Assembly: GCA_016125255.1 (NCBI GenBank)
Contig: WGMD01000040.1
Span: forward strand, 1 to 58,942
Direction: 5' to 3'
Length of the DNA: 58,942 nucleotides
DNA from: Planctomycetota bacterium
Lineage (GTDB): Bacteria; Planctomycetota; Phycisphaerae; Phycisphaerales; Zrk34
The position numbers and the translations under genes are program-made. The stretch's first letter is position 1, and each line of letters starts with the position of its first letter. Of this stretch, positions 1 to 7,820 are shown one piece after another. Under the pieces are notes generated by a model that searched no databases, was not told the DNA's origin, and saw nothing but the letters and a program-made list of their open reading frames with translations.

Positions 1-1
1 C

Positions 2-212
2 ATCAAGATGACGAGCTTCGACCGTCAACAGATCGATGCGATCCGAAAGGAACTGAATCAGACCTTCAACACCCAACACCAACCCGCCGTCCAGACACCC
101 GCCCCTTCACGAATTTACAGCACGACAGGGACTTGACCCCCGCCTCCAACCCGACCAAGTCAAACACTACCACGGCCGACTCAAGGAGTATGAGCAGAAC
201 AAACTGAAGTAC
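2..212 (+). pseudogene. Possible frameshifted remnant of a small unknown gene
   Basis: This stretch at the window edge has protein-like sequence in two frames. The frame starting at base 2 reads IKMTSFDRQQIDAIRKELNQ and onward until a TGA at 134-136. The frame at base 126 reads QGLDPRLQPDQVKHYHGRLK and ends with TGA at 210-212. Each half has plausible amino-acid composition, while the alternative frames do not, which suggests one reading frame broken by a single-base shift near 110-130. I do not recognise the family. A sequencing error or two unrelated short peptides would give the same picture. The rest of the stretch up to 346 holds only very short open frames and the ribosome binding site of the next gene. 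Confidence 0.3.
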
Positions 213-346
213 TGATGGATTCGCAGATTTCATCTGTCGACCAAACGCGCAATGAACAAGAAACTTGACGAAGAACGCACCATCAACTGTGATGTTGGAC
301 CGCGGTCGGACCTACAACGCTGGAACTAGATATAGGAAGTCGACAA

Positions 347-2050
347 ATGATTCTCGAATCAATCCAACCAAGACATTTCGGACCCTTTGGACCGCATGAG
401 AAGCTAAAGTTGCAGTCCGATGTGACCGTACTGACTGGCGCTAATGATTCGGGCAAATCCATGCTGTTGCGCCTAATCGCTTTGATGTGCAAAGACTCTC
501 AAACTGGAGCGTTTTTAGAATCAGATGTGAATAATGACTATCAATCTGCTGCCATCGAACCTTGGTCGAAGGATAGCAAGATCGGATGCTTAGCAACATT
601 TAATGTCGTCAATTCCCCCCTTCGCGCCGCTGCAGGCTTGCCAATCGCTCCTGAATTCGTGCGTGTAGATGCAGAAGTCTCATTGGTGAAGGAGCGGTTT
701 CAGATTGTCGCAAAGAGACATCACAAAGCCGATGGGACGTCAATCAAAAGCTCAAACCCGATACAGACAATGCCGAAAACTATTTGTCTACCTCGTGTCG
801 GCAAGCCCACGCTCCGAGACGAGATTGAACTCAAGAATCCGACTCTCGTCGAAAGAGAATTGCTTGAGGTTGCATTCGACTCCCCGTATTCGACTTCACG
901 GTGGGAAGGATTTAGTGCGACGAAACTCGACGGTGCGTTACTTCAAGGCCAAGAGCGACTCAACCGCGCGCTTTCTCGCCTCTTCCCACGCCAATCTCCA
1001 TTCACCTTTCAATTGCGGCCAACGAGTTCACACACTGTAATAGTACACCTGATTGATTCGCACGGCACCGTTACGCGGCCGACTCAACGGGGACGTGGGA
1101 TTCAATCAATCTTGTCAATCGCCGGCGTCTTATTACGAGCCGTCGAATCAAAAGAGAACGTCATTATCCTGTATGATGAGCCCGAGGAATCGCTACACGC
1201 CGATTCGCAGCATCTGCTTCGAACTATCCTAGAAGAAGTAGCAGCTCACCCACTCATTCAAGTGATTTACGCGACGCATTCTCCGGCAATGATCAATCCG
1301 ATGCGCCCAGAGTCAATCCGTCTAATACGACGAGTCGGCAACTCAGGTATAGGTGCGAGCAAGATCGAGCATCGACCATGTGACCGCGGGTTTCAGGCAG
1401 TTCGTGCAAGTCTAGGCATGGTCGCTACGGACAGTTTGTTCTTCGCTCCAGTAACACTTCTGCTTGAAGGCGTCACTGAGCAAATCTGCATACCGCTTTT
1501 AGTTTCGATGATTGACGAGGCCAAACACTATCCAGAAGCATCGATGTTGCTTTCCCGAGTCGCGATGTGGGATTTCGATGGGTGCGACTATGAGAAATGT
1601 TGCGGCTTTGCTAAAGCACATGGCGCCACTCCGGTCTTGTTGCTGGATGGCGACAAGAAGAACGAATATTCGCAAAAGCTGCAACGGAGCAGTCCGGCCC
1701 TTGAAGGTGTTCCCGTGATATTCTTCGAAAATTCTGAGGAATTTGAAGACATTATTGGTTTGGCAAGTTATGTCAATGCAATTCACAAATTGCAAGAGTC
1801 AGAAGAGGCGCGATCGAAAGTATCACTTGAGTCCTTTAATACTTGGCTTAGTCGGCAGAGTGAACGCACTCACTTTAAGCCTCGTACGAAGCAAATTGCT
1901 GGTTGGCTGCGGAACCTAAACATTCCATACCATAAGGCCGAGGCAATGTATCTCGCAATTGCTAATACGCCGATCGATCAAATTACGACCACAAAAATCA
2001 TTGAGTTGCTCAACAAAATCACAGAAAAGCTACAAGCATGTAGCAAATAG
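347..2050 (+). CDS. OLD-family ATPase with TOPRIM nuclease domain
   Basis: The 567-residue protein is a stand-alone OLD (overcoming lysogenization defect) type enzyme. The N-terminus has an SMC/AAA-type ATPase fold with Walker A GANDSGKS at residues 31-38 and a Walker B-like ILYDEPEES near 275, followed by an ATHSPAM segment. The C-terminal part is a TOPRIM domain with the acidic LLLEGVTE motif near 371 and LLLDGDKK near 431. The family uses ATP to control DNA nicking and cutting, and members act in phage or plasmid defence. A UvrD-like partner (as in Gabija) is not visible downstream, so this fits the single-gene class. AGGAA lies just before the ATG at 347. Base composition is clearly AT-richer than the genes that follow, which points to horizontal gain. 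The precise target is unknown. Confidence 0.85.
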   Translation: MILESIQPRHFGPFGPHEKLKLQSDVTVLTGANDSGKSMLLRLIALMCKDSQTGAFLESDVNNDYQSAAIEPWSKDSKIGCLATFNVVNSPLRAAAGLPIAPEFVRVDAEVSLVKERFQIVAKRHHKADGTSIKSSNPIQTMPKTICLPRVGKPTLRDEIELKNPTLVERELLEVAFDSPYSTSRWEGFSATKLDGALLQGQERLNRALSRLFPRQSPFTFQLRPTSSHTVIVHLIDSHGTVTRPTQRGRGIQSILSIAGVLLRAVESKENVIILYDEPEESLHADSQHLLRTILEEVAAHPLIQVIYATHSPAMINPMRPESIRLIRRVGNSGIGASKIEHRPCDRGFQAVRASLGMVATDSLFFAPVTLLLEGVTEQICIPLLVSMIDEAKHYPEASMLLSRVAMWDFDGCDYEKCCGFAKAHGATPVLLLDGDKKNEYSQKLQRSSPALEGVPVIFFENSEEFEDIIGLASYVNAIHKLQESEEARSKVSLESFNTWLSRQSERTHFKPRTKQIAGWLRNLNIPYHKAEAMYLAIANTPIDQITTTKIIELLNKITEKLQACSK

Positions 2051-2082
2051 AGTGCGAACCCACCACGTCAGCGAGGTAGTAT

Positions 2083-2238
2083 GGGTCAAGCGCAGCGGAC
2101 CCGTCACGCGAGACGTGGAAGCTTGGCGCGGTCGGTCAGCGCATTGGCGTGAGTGGGTTGGGCGGTTGGGGCGATCCGCTGTTGTGTTGTGATGGTTCGG
2201 CTGGCGTGGTGGGTCCGCTGCGCTTGACGCCACCCTAC
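2083..2238. repeat. MITE/REP-like element with inverted ends (copy 1)
   Basis: The segment starts with GGGTCAAGCGCAGCGGACCC (2083-2102) and ends with its near-perfect inverted copy at 2211-2230, inside a 34-nt arm at 2205-2238. The same arm recurs at 57068-57100 with one base missing, where it again has an inverted partner. It sits between the stop of the OLD-family gene and the terminator at 2254-2283. The inner 100 bases are not shared with the second copy, so it behaves like a pair of repetitive palindromic units rather than one conserved transposon. Confidence 0.7.
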
Positions 2239-2253
2239 GAAAGACAGCGGAAG

Positions 2254-2283
2254 AAAAAAGCCCTCCCGTGATTGGGAGGGCTT
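2254..2283 (-). terminator. Rho-independent terminator for the GFA-type gene
   Basis: On the minus strand an 8-bp GC stem (2260-2267 with 2274-2281, loop GTGATT) is followed by six T residues. It lies 46 bases beyond the stop codon of the minus-strand gene that ends at 2329. Confidence 0.85.
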
Positions 2284-2295
2284 GATTGATTTACT

Positions 2296-2320
2296 TCGGA
2301 TTTCGAGTTTCGGGTTTCCT
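2296..2320. repeat. Short 7-bp repeat tract
   Basis: CGGATTT-CGAGTTT-CGGGTTT-CCT runs in heptamer steps just after the stop codon of the GFA-type gene, between it and its terminator. Confidence 0.6.
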
Positions 2321-2328
2321 GAAGTTGT

Positions 2329-2754
2329 TCAGGCGAAGCCGTCGGTGTGGCGGACGGAGTCGTGGAGGTCGAGCCACTTGACTTTGTCGGGCCAGAAGGC
2401 GTGGCGGAGGGATTCGGGGGGGTGTCCGGGTTCCATGCCGGGGTCGAGACTGGTGCGGGTGATGGCGATGAGGTCGGCGAACTTGGCGTGTCCTTCGAAG
2501 GTGAGGGTCAGGGCGGTGCCGCAGTTTTTGCAGCGGTGGCGGTGGACGGTGGGCGAGGAGTCGAAGGTGTCGAGGGACGGGCCCTTGGTCCACTTGAAGC
2601 CGGAGCGGGGGAAGATGGAGAGGGTGACGAAGGGGGCGCCCTGGAGGCGTCGGCAGATGGAGCAGTGGCAATGATGGGTGTCGACGGCGGGGGCGGAGAT
2701 TTCGAAGCGGTTTTGGCCGCAGAAACATCCGCCGGTGATCGGAGACGAAGCCAT
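2329..2754 (-). CDS. GFA/CENP-V-type zinc-binding protein
   Basis: This 141-residue protein belongs to the GFA (glutathione-dependent formaldehyde-activating enzyme/CENP-V) fold. The cysteine pattern is visible: GGCFCGQ near the N-terminus, HCHCSICRR near residue 32 and CKNCGTAL near residue 70, which normally bind structural and catalytic zinc. In a few members the domain binds the formaldehyde-glutathione adduct, but most homologues have no proven activity, so the substrate is unknown. The start at 2754 was chosen because AGGAG lies upstream and the longer frame upstream is a proline/serine-rich antisense artefact. It has its own terminator at 2254-2283 and appears monocistronic. Confidence 0.88.
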   Translation of the reverse strand: MASSPITGGCFCGQNRFEISAPAVDTHHCHCSICRRLQGAPFVTLSIFPRSGFKWTKGPSLDTFDSSPTVHRHRCKNCGTALTLTFEGHAKFADLIAITRTSLDPGMEPGHPPESLRHAFWPDKVKWLDLHDSVRHTDGFA

Positions 2755-2875
2755 GAATGGACTCCTGGAAGCAAAAGGTTGCTTGATGGATCTGGCGGGG
2801 CCGCTGAAAGCGGGGTGCATCATCGCAGGTTGGTCGGCGGTGTCAAGATGCGTGGGGAGTGGGAGAGGGGCGGGG

Positions 2876-3634
2876 TTAGCGGAGATGTTTGCGGGGGCGG
2901 CGGCGGAGGAGGGGGAGGGACAGGAGGGAGAGGCCGGCGGGGAAGGCGGAAGGGGCGGGGATGACGACGGCGAGTCCGGCGAGGAGGACATGGGCGTTGG
3001 TGCTGGCGGTGTTGAGGAGGGTGAGGTTGAGGGTCAGGACGTCGCCGGGGGAATTGGGAGTGGCGAGGAGGTAGTAGAGGGCGGCTTCTTTGGGGGAGGA
3101 GTGGCCGGCGGTGAAGGCGGTGTTGAGGAAGGTGGTCGCGCCGGGGAGGGTGGCTTGAAATCGGACGGTTCCATCGAAGGCGCCGGCCCAGACGGAGATG
3201 AAGTATGTGTCGACGGTGGGGAGTGTGACGTTGAGGGTGACGCCGACGCCGTTGGAGTTGAGGGTGGAGTTGAAGATGCCCGAGACGTTGGAGGCGGGAC
3301 CGTTGGTGGGCGAGGCGCCATCGGAGAAGGCGAAGGAGACGCGGGTGGTTGTGGAGCTTCCGCGGAGGGAGGAGCCGCCGATCTTGGAGACGCCGCTGAT
3401 GAGGGAGCCGCCGGCTTTGCGATTGGTCGGGGCGAGGGGGGAGGAGAGTCCGGTGGATGTGGTGTTCCAGTAGGCCCAGTCGAGTGTGTTGTTGGAGGTG
3501 AGGGGGAAGCTGGTGGTGGTGGGGATGGGGGTGACGGTGCCGGTGATCGTCGCGGCGTCGGCGCGGGGCGCGAAGGCGAATGCGAGGAGGACGGCGGCGG
3601 CGGCGGCGGTCAGGATCAGGGGTTGGCGGCGCAT
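2876..3634 (-). CDS. PEP-CTERM-type secreted protein
   Basis: The 252-residue product starts with a clear signal peptide (charged MRRQ, a long Ala/Leu core, then ADA). It ends with a sorting tail of the PEP-CTERM kind: a VIPAPSAFPAGL motif, a leucine-rich helix and an RRRPRKHLR arginine cluster. Such proteins are exported, processed by an exosortase and often displayed at the surface. The middle is rich in Thr, Ser and Asn, with no enzymatic motif I recognise. GGAG precedes the chosen ATG; the longer upstream frame lacks a signal peptide at its start. No exosortase gene is present in the window. Confidence 0.85.
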   Translation of the reverse strand: MRRQPLILTAAAAAVLLAFAFAPRADAATITGTVTPIPTTTSFPLTSNNTLDWAYWNTTSTGLSSPLAPTNRKAGGSLISGVSKIGGSSLRGSSTTTRVSFAFSDGASPTNGPASNVSGIFNSTLNSNGVGVTLNVTLPTVDTYFISVWAGAFDGTVRFQATLPGATTFLNTAFTAGHSSPKEAALYYLLATPNSPGDVLTLNLTLLNTASTNAHVLLAGLAVVIPAPSAFPAGLSLLSLPLLRRRPRKHLR

Positions 3635-3825
3635 GTTGATTTCTCCGAGACCAGTGATGGTCAATGCGCACATCGGGCGCGGTTTGAACGCTCGAAATGC
3701 CATTGACCCAAGGGCGAGACGTGTTTCGTTTGCCTCAGCCGGCCAGTTGGCCGGTTTCTCTGGGACCAATATAACCTGTGAACGCGGGGAGACCAAGGGA
3801 AAAATGGGGGTCGGGGGTTGGGGTT

Positions 3826-3910
3826 TTCAATAACAAATGACGAATGCCTGATGATCATTGACCCACGCATTGGCTATTGGGCATTGGGCATTTGCTATTG
3901 GTTAATGGGG
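3826..3910. repeat. Degenerate 7-bp tandem repeat block
   Basis: The bases from about 3828 to 3908 run in imperfect 7-base steps, for example AATAACA-AATGACG-AATGCCT and then GCTATTG-GGCATTG-GGCATTT-GCTATTG. The block lies upstream of the PEP-CTERM gene (start 3634), in the gap to the ThuA gene terminator. Similar period-7 tracts occur at 2296-2320, 3957-3987, 24416-24585 and 49949-50044. Confidence 0.7.
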
Positions 3911-3915
3911 GGAAG

Positions 3916-3944
3916 GAAAAGCCCTCCCGGGGTGGGGAGGGCTT
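3916..3944 (-). terminator. Rho-independent terminator of the ThuA-like gene
   Basis: On the minus strand an 8-bp GCCCTCCC/GGGAGGGC stem (3921-3928 with 3935-3942) is followed by a short T tract. It lies about 40 bases past the stop codon at 3984. Together with the 7-bp repeats and the PEP-CTERM gene's upstream region it fills the 349-base gap between 3634 and 3984. Confidence 0.8.
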
Positions 3945-3956
3945 GGTGGGTTGATT

Positions 3957-3987
3957 GGCGTTTCGGGTTTTGCGTTTGCCGGATTAT
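3957..3987. repeat. Short 7-bp repeat tract
   Basis: GGCGTTTCGGGTTTTGCGTT runs in heptamer steps (GTTTCGG-GTTTTGC-GTTTGCC) between the ThuA-like gene stop and its terminator, the same relative place as at 2296-2320. Confidence 0.6.
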
Positions 3988-4886
3988 TTTTTGGGTTCGG
4001 GGGACGGGGGGATGGTGTTGGCTTCGGGGGCGACGGCGGAGATGTTGGGGGTGACGTCGGCGTCGGTTTCGTGGAGGATCCAGCGGAAGCCGGCGGTGAT
4101 GACGGTCTGGAACTGGGGGCTGGTCCAGACGTCTTCGCGGTGTCCCATGCTGGTGTAGAAGACGCGGCCGGTGCCTTCCATGCGGGCCCAAGTGCTCGGG
4201 TAGGCCGGTCGCTGGTACATGTTGCCTTTCATGTTCTTCGTCTCGTTGACGAGGATGACATGGTCGTTATCCGCGAAGTTCTTGAGCGAGTACCACTCTT
4301 CGGTCTTATCGAAGGACTGGAGGTTTTCCAAGCCGGGGAATTTGGGATCGACGAGCTGCTGGGTGGTGGACTGTTGGGCGCCGTGGTGGATGAACTCGCC
4401 GCCGATGACGTTGATGTAGGGGTCGCGCTTTTCGACGGGGTCGAGGTGGTAGCGGTCGGAGTTGGTATGGAACGTGTCGGAGGCGCAGTGGAATCCGATC
4501 CATCCCTTGCCGTCGTGGATGGCCTGGAGCAGCGCGGCCTTGCCTTCCTTGCTCATCGGATTGGAGCCGTCTTTGGCGGGGCCGGTCAGGTCGCCGGTCG
4601 TGTAGAAGGCGAAGGCGTCGTACTTGGCGATATTTTCGGGGGTGAAGACGGAGCCGTCTTTGGTGACGGTCAGCTCCCAGCCGTTCTTTTCGCAGAGGGG
4701 GCGGAGGATGGTTTCAGCGTAGCAGGGTTTGTCGCCGGAGACTTTGACGACGGAGTGCTCGTAGCCGGCGGAGCGCGTGAAGAAGAGAATGCGCTTGGTC
4801 GGTTCGGCGGCGAAGAGGGGTTGGGTCAGGGCGAAGGCGAAGGCGGCGAGGGACAGGAGTGCGAGGCGACGGGGGAATGGGGACAT
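3984..4886 (-). CDS. Secreted ThuA-like domain protein
   Basis: The 300-residue protein has a signal peptide (MSPFPRRLALL... ending FAAEP) followed by one ThuA-like domain. Family features include the opening KRILFFTRSAGYEH, the YDAFAFYTTGDLT segment, GWIGFHCASDTFH, the GGEFIHHG block and the C-terminal GRVFYTSMGHREDVW. ThuA-like domains have a glutamine-amidotransferase-like fold and are linked to sugar (trehalose or related) metabolism in rhizobia. In planctomycetes they are abundant secreted proteins of uncertain role. The start follows AAGGA. It is divergent from the phosphatase-like gene and has its own terminator. Confidence 0.9.
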   Translation of the reverse strand: MSPFPRRLALLSLAAFAFALTQPLFAAEPTKRILFFTRSAGYEHSVVKVSGDKPCYAETILRPLCEKNGWELTVTKDGSVFTPENIAKYDAFAFYTTGDLTGPAKDGSNPMSKEGKAALLQAIHDGKGWIGFHCASDTFHTNSDRYHLDPVEKRDPYINVIGGEFIHHGAQQSTTQQLVDPKFPGLENLQSFDKTEEWYSLKNFADNDHVILVNETKNMKGNMYQRPAYPSTWARMEGTGRVFYTSMGHREDVWTSPQFQTVITAGFRWILHETDADVTPNISAVAPEANTIPPSPEPKK

Positions 4887-5004
4887 GGCGGGTCCTTTTC
4901 GGTTAAGGGGAACGAGGCGAACAGACAAACGGGCGGGCGCGGGGACGTATTGCATGATACGCGATTCGGTCGACATGGTGCGGGCGGGACAATATGCTTT
5001 GACC

Positions 5005-5697
5005 ATGGACCAGACGCTGACGCAGACGCATGACGAGGCGCACGGCCCGGAGGCCGCGGCTTCATCGCAAAAAAAGGCGCGATGGGGGCTCGGGCATACG
5101 ATCGGGCTGGTGGTGCTCGTCGCCGTCGGGGGCGGCGTGTTCTGGCACAAGGTGCTCGAAGATTACGTGGTGCCCAAGCGGTTCGGGACGGTGGAGCCCG
5201 GGGCGATTTACCGGAGCGGGAAGATTTCGGGGCCGCTGATTTATTCGGTGCTCAAGGACAATCACATCAAGGTCGTCATCGATCTGCGCAGTTCGATGCC
5301 GGGCGAGCAAACGGGCGACGCGGAGGCGATTGCGTGCAAAAAGCTCGGGATCGAGCGGCGGCACTACCCCTTGCGCGGCGATGGGACGGGCGACGTCAAT
5401 CAATACATCGCAGCGGTGACGCGGCTCGCCGAGGCGGTCAAGGCGAAAGAGCCGGCGCTCGTGCACTGCTCGGCGGGGACGCAGCGGACCGGCGGGACCA
5501 TCGGGTTCTACAAGCTGCTCGTCGAGCGCAAGCCGCTCGATGAGGTGTACGCGGACCTGCGGCAGTATGACTGGCTCGACAAGGACACGGCGCTGATCAA
5601 TTACATGAACGAGCACATGTCGGAAGTCGCGGCGGGACTCGTCAAGGCGGGCGTGATCGAAAAGGCGCCGGACCCGCTGCCGGTGCTCCATCCATGA
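5005..5697 (+). CDS. Membrane-anchored tyrosine-phosphatase-like protein
   Basis: This 230-residue protein has one membrane helix near residues 28-50 and then a dual-specificity/tyrosine phosphatase-like domain. The P-loop is HCSAGTQRTGG (Cys near residue 154, fitting CX5R), preceded by a general-acid region with Asp residues (RGDGTGD). The domain therefore probably hydrolyses phosphate esters outside the membrane. The start at 5005 was chosen because earlier codons run through the divergent promoter region. The stop overlaps the ATG of the glycosyltransferase by four bases (ATGA), so the two are translationally coupled. The substrate could be a phosphorylated lipid or sugar rather than protein, given the coupled partner. 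Confidence 0.8.
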   Translation: MDQTLTQTHDEAHGPEAAASSQKKARWGLGHTIGLVVLVAVGGGVFWHKVLEDYVVPKRFGTVEPGAIYRSGKISGPLIYSVLKDNHIKVVIDLRSSMPGEQTGDAEAIACKKLGIERRHYPLRGDGTGDVNQYIAAVTRLAEAVKAKEPALVHCSAGTQRTGGTIGFYKLLVERKPLDEVYADLRQYDWLDKDTALINYMNEHMSEVAAGLVKAGVIEKAPDPLPVLHP

Positions 5698-7349
5698 ATC
5701 AAACGGCGACAGGTTCGCTGGCTGCGCGGCGAGGCATGCCTCCGGCGCTCGCGGCGATGGCGGTGCTGTGTGTCGCGCTGTTCACGAATCTGTGGGCGCT
5801 GGGGGAGGGGCCGCTCGCGCGGACGGAGGGGCATCGCGCGCTGACGGGGCACGAGATGGTGACGACGGGTCAGTGGCTCGTGCCGCATCTTTACGGCAAG
5901 GCGTACGTGCGGAAGCCGCCGGGCATGTACTGGGCGATCGCCATCGTCGAATCGATCGCCGGGCGGGCGGATGAATTGATCTGGCGATTGCCATCGGCGA
6001 TCGGGGCGGCGGCGATGGCGATGATTTTGTGGGCCTTCGGCCGGCGGTGGTTCGGCGAGACGGCGGGACTCGTCAGCGGATTGAGCTACTGCGGGCTCGT
6101 GGCATTGTGGGCACAGAACCGCAGCGCGGATATCGATGCGCTCAACACGCTCGCCAGCGCGACGGCGGCGCTGGTGTTGATCGAATTGGGCTTCGGCAGC
6201 GGGGAAAAACGGTGGGCATGGTCACTGGTGCTCGCGGCGGCGACGGGGGCGACGCTGCTATTGAAAGGCCCGGCGGGGCTGCCGGTGATGGGCGGAGCGA
6301 TCGTCGGGGCGTCGGTGATGAATCGACATTGGCGCTGGCTTGCCCGGCCGAGCACATGGGGCGGGCTGCTCGTCGGCTTGATCGTGTTCGGCGCGTGGGC
6401 GTGGCTCGCGCTGACGTTTGTGCGCGAGCATGCGATGACGCAGGACATGACCGGGGTCAACGAAGTGGCGAGCCGGCTGAGTTTCACGGACGGGGAGCGC
6501 TTGCGGGATGCGGCCCTGCTCGGGCCGGAGCTTTTGGTGCTGGGGCTGCCGCTGACGCTGGCGATTCCGTTCGTCATGCTGCGATCGGCGGGCGAAGCGA
6601 TGAGCGAATCGGAGCGGCGATTGAGCCGGGCGCTCGTCGGGGCGTTCATCGCGGCGATCGTCATCAGCATGCTCGCCCTGCTCAATCGCCCGCGCTACGG
6701 ATACATGGTGCTGACGCTCCTGTGTCCGCTCGCCGGCTGCGTCGTCGAACTCTGGCGCCGCGGCGGATACGGCGAAATGGCCCGCACACGCCTTCGACAG
6801 ATCAGCACCGTCAGCACGCTGGCGCTCGTCGGCCTGTCGCTCGGACTCATCGCGATCAGTTGGCGCGAGGCCCACGAGTCGCGCCCGCTGCTCATCACCA
6901 GCGGCGTGCTCATCGCGCTTGTCGGCGCGGTGAGCTTGTTTGCATGGATCACGCAGCGGCGGGCCATCGGCGGATGGACGCTGGTGATGCTCATCGCGCT
7001 CGCCGCCCTGCCGTTCAATGCCTTCAAGACCGCGCAGGAGTTCGACCACTCGGGGCGCGCCGCAGGACTCGTCATGCGCGACATCGTCGGGGCGGATGCG
7101 ACCATCGCGGCCGAGCTTGCGGTCATGAACAACCCCGAACTGTTCCACTACGCGCAGGTGCATGTCGTGCGCTACCCGCGCGGGATGAGCGAGATCATGG
7201 ATCGGCCGGACCCGTGCTGGGTCGTCTTCGACGCACGCGAGTGGGCGAAGTGGTCGAGCCAGCGCCGTGATGCATTGACGCAGATTCACCCGCTGCCCCT
7301 CGAAAACAAGCCCGTGCTCGCGTGGTTTTCCGGGGCGGGACATCCCTGA
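5694..7349 (+). CDS. ArnT-like glycosyltransferase (GT39/PMT family)
   Basis: The 551-residue integral membrane protein has about a dozen hydrophobic helices. Near its N-terminus is the family signature ARTEGHRALTGHEM...WLVPHLYGKAYVRKPPGMYW, which forms the periplasmic catalytic loop in the ArnT/PMT superfamily. These enzymes move a sugar from a polyprenyl phosphate carrier onto lipid A or protein. The gene overlaps the phosphatase-like gene by four bases, suggesting that both act in one envelope sugar or lipid-modification step. The C-terminus is a small soluble domain. The acceptor cannot be deduced from sequence. Confidence 0.85.
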   Translation: MNQTATGSLAARRGMPPALAAMAVLCVALFTNLWALGEGPLARTEGHRALTGHEMVTTGQWLVPHLYGKAYVRKPPGMYWAIAIVESIAGRADELIWRLPSAIGAAAMAMILWAFGRRWFGETAGLVSGLSYCGLVALWAQNRSADIDALNTLASATAALVLIELGFGSGEKRWAWSLVLAAATGATLLLKGPAGLPVMGGAIVGASVMNRHWRWLARPSTWGGLLVGLIVFGAWAWLALTFVREHAMTQDMTGVNEVASRLSFTDGERLRDAALLGPELLVLGLPLTLAIPFVMLRSAGEAMSESERRLSRALVGAFIAAIVISMLALLNRPRYGYMVLTLLCPLAGCVVELWRRGGYGEMARTRLRQISTVSTLALVGLSLGLIAISWREAHESRPLLITSGVLIALVGAVSLFAWITQRRAIGGWTLVMLIALAALPFNAFKTAQEFDHSGRAAGLVMRDIVGADATIAAELAVMNNPELFHYAQVHVVRYPRGMSEIMDRPDPCWVVFDAREWAKWSSQRRDALTQIHPLPLENKPVLAWFSGAGHP

Positions 7350-7426
7350 TCCCCGAACCCCGATCCCCGCCCCCCGGCCCCCTATACTTGAACGTGGGAT
7401 GTATCGCTGTTCGAGAGGATTGGGAC

Positions 7427-7699
7427 ATGTCAGCCAACAAGGTTCGTGAGACGAAGTATGCGTGGTTCACGCGCGGGATGACGGATTGGATCGCGGCGGT
7501 GGCGGCGGACCGGCAGTTGCGCCAGTGGGTCGTGGAATTGGCGCAGGTCGATGATGCGGAGCGGTCAGCCCGGGTGTCGGTGATCGCCGAGCACATGCGT
7601 GCCACCGGGGCGGAGCCGCAGTTCGTGGCGGTGATTGAATCGCTGCGGCACCGGCCGATGTTCGAGGGCATGATGCGCACGCTGGGCGACGTGGCGTAA
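7427..7699 (+). CDS. Small hypothetical protein
   Basis: This is a 90-residue soluble protein with a GAGAGGA ribosome-binding site directly upstream of the ATG at 7427. It is rich in Arg, Ala and Trp with predicted helices, and has no signal peptide, membrane segment or metal motif. I do not recognise the family. It lies alone on the plus strand between the glycosyltransferase and a secreted protein. The upstream frame back to 7322 overlaps the previous gene and was dropped. Confidence 0.7.
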   Translation: MSANKVRETKYAWFTRGMTDWIAAVAADRQLRQWVVELAQVDDAERSARVSVIAEHMRATGAEPQFVAVIESLRHRPMFEGMMRTLGDVA

Positions 7700-7820
7700 A
7701 ACCGGCGGCGGATATCGTGATCAATAAAGCGGGGGCACGGCACCGCTCGCCCCAAGTGGTGCAACGCGGCGACCCGTCCGCCGGTAGGTTGGATCGACAC
7801 TGTTCATGAAAGGCAGGGCC

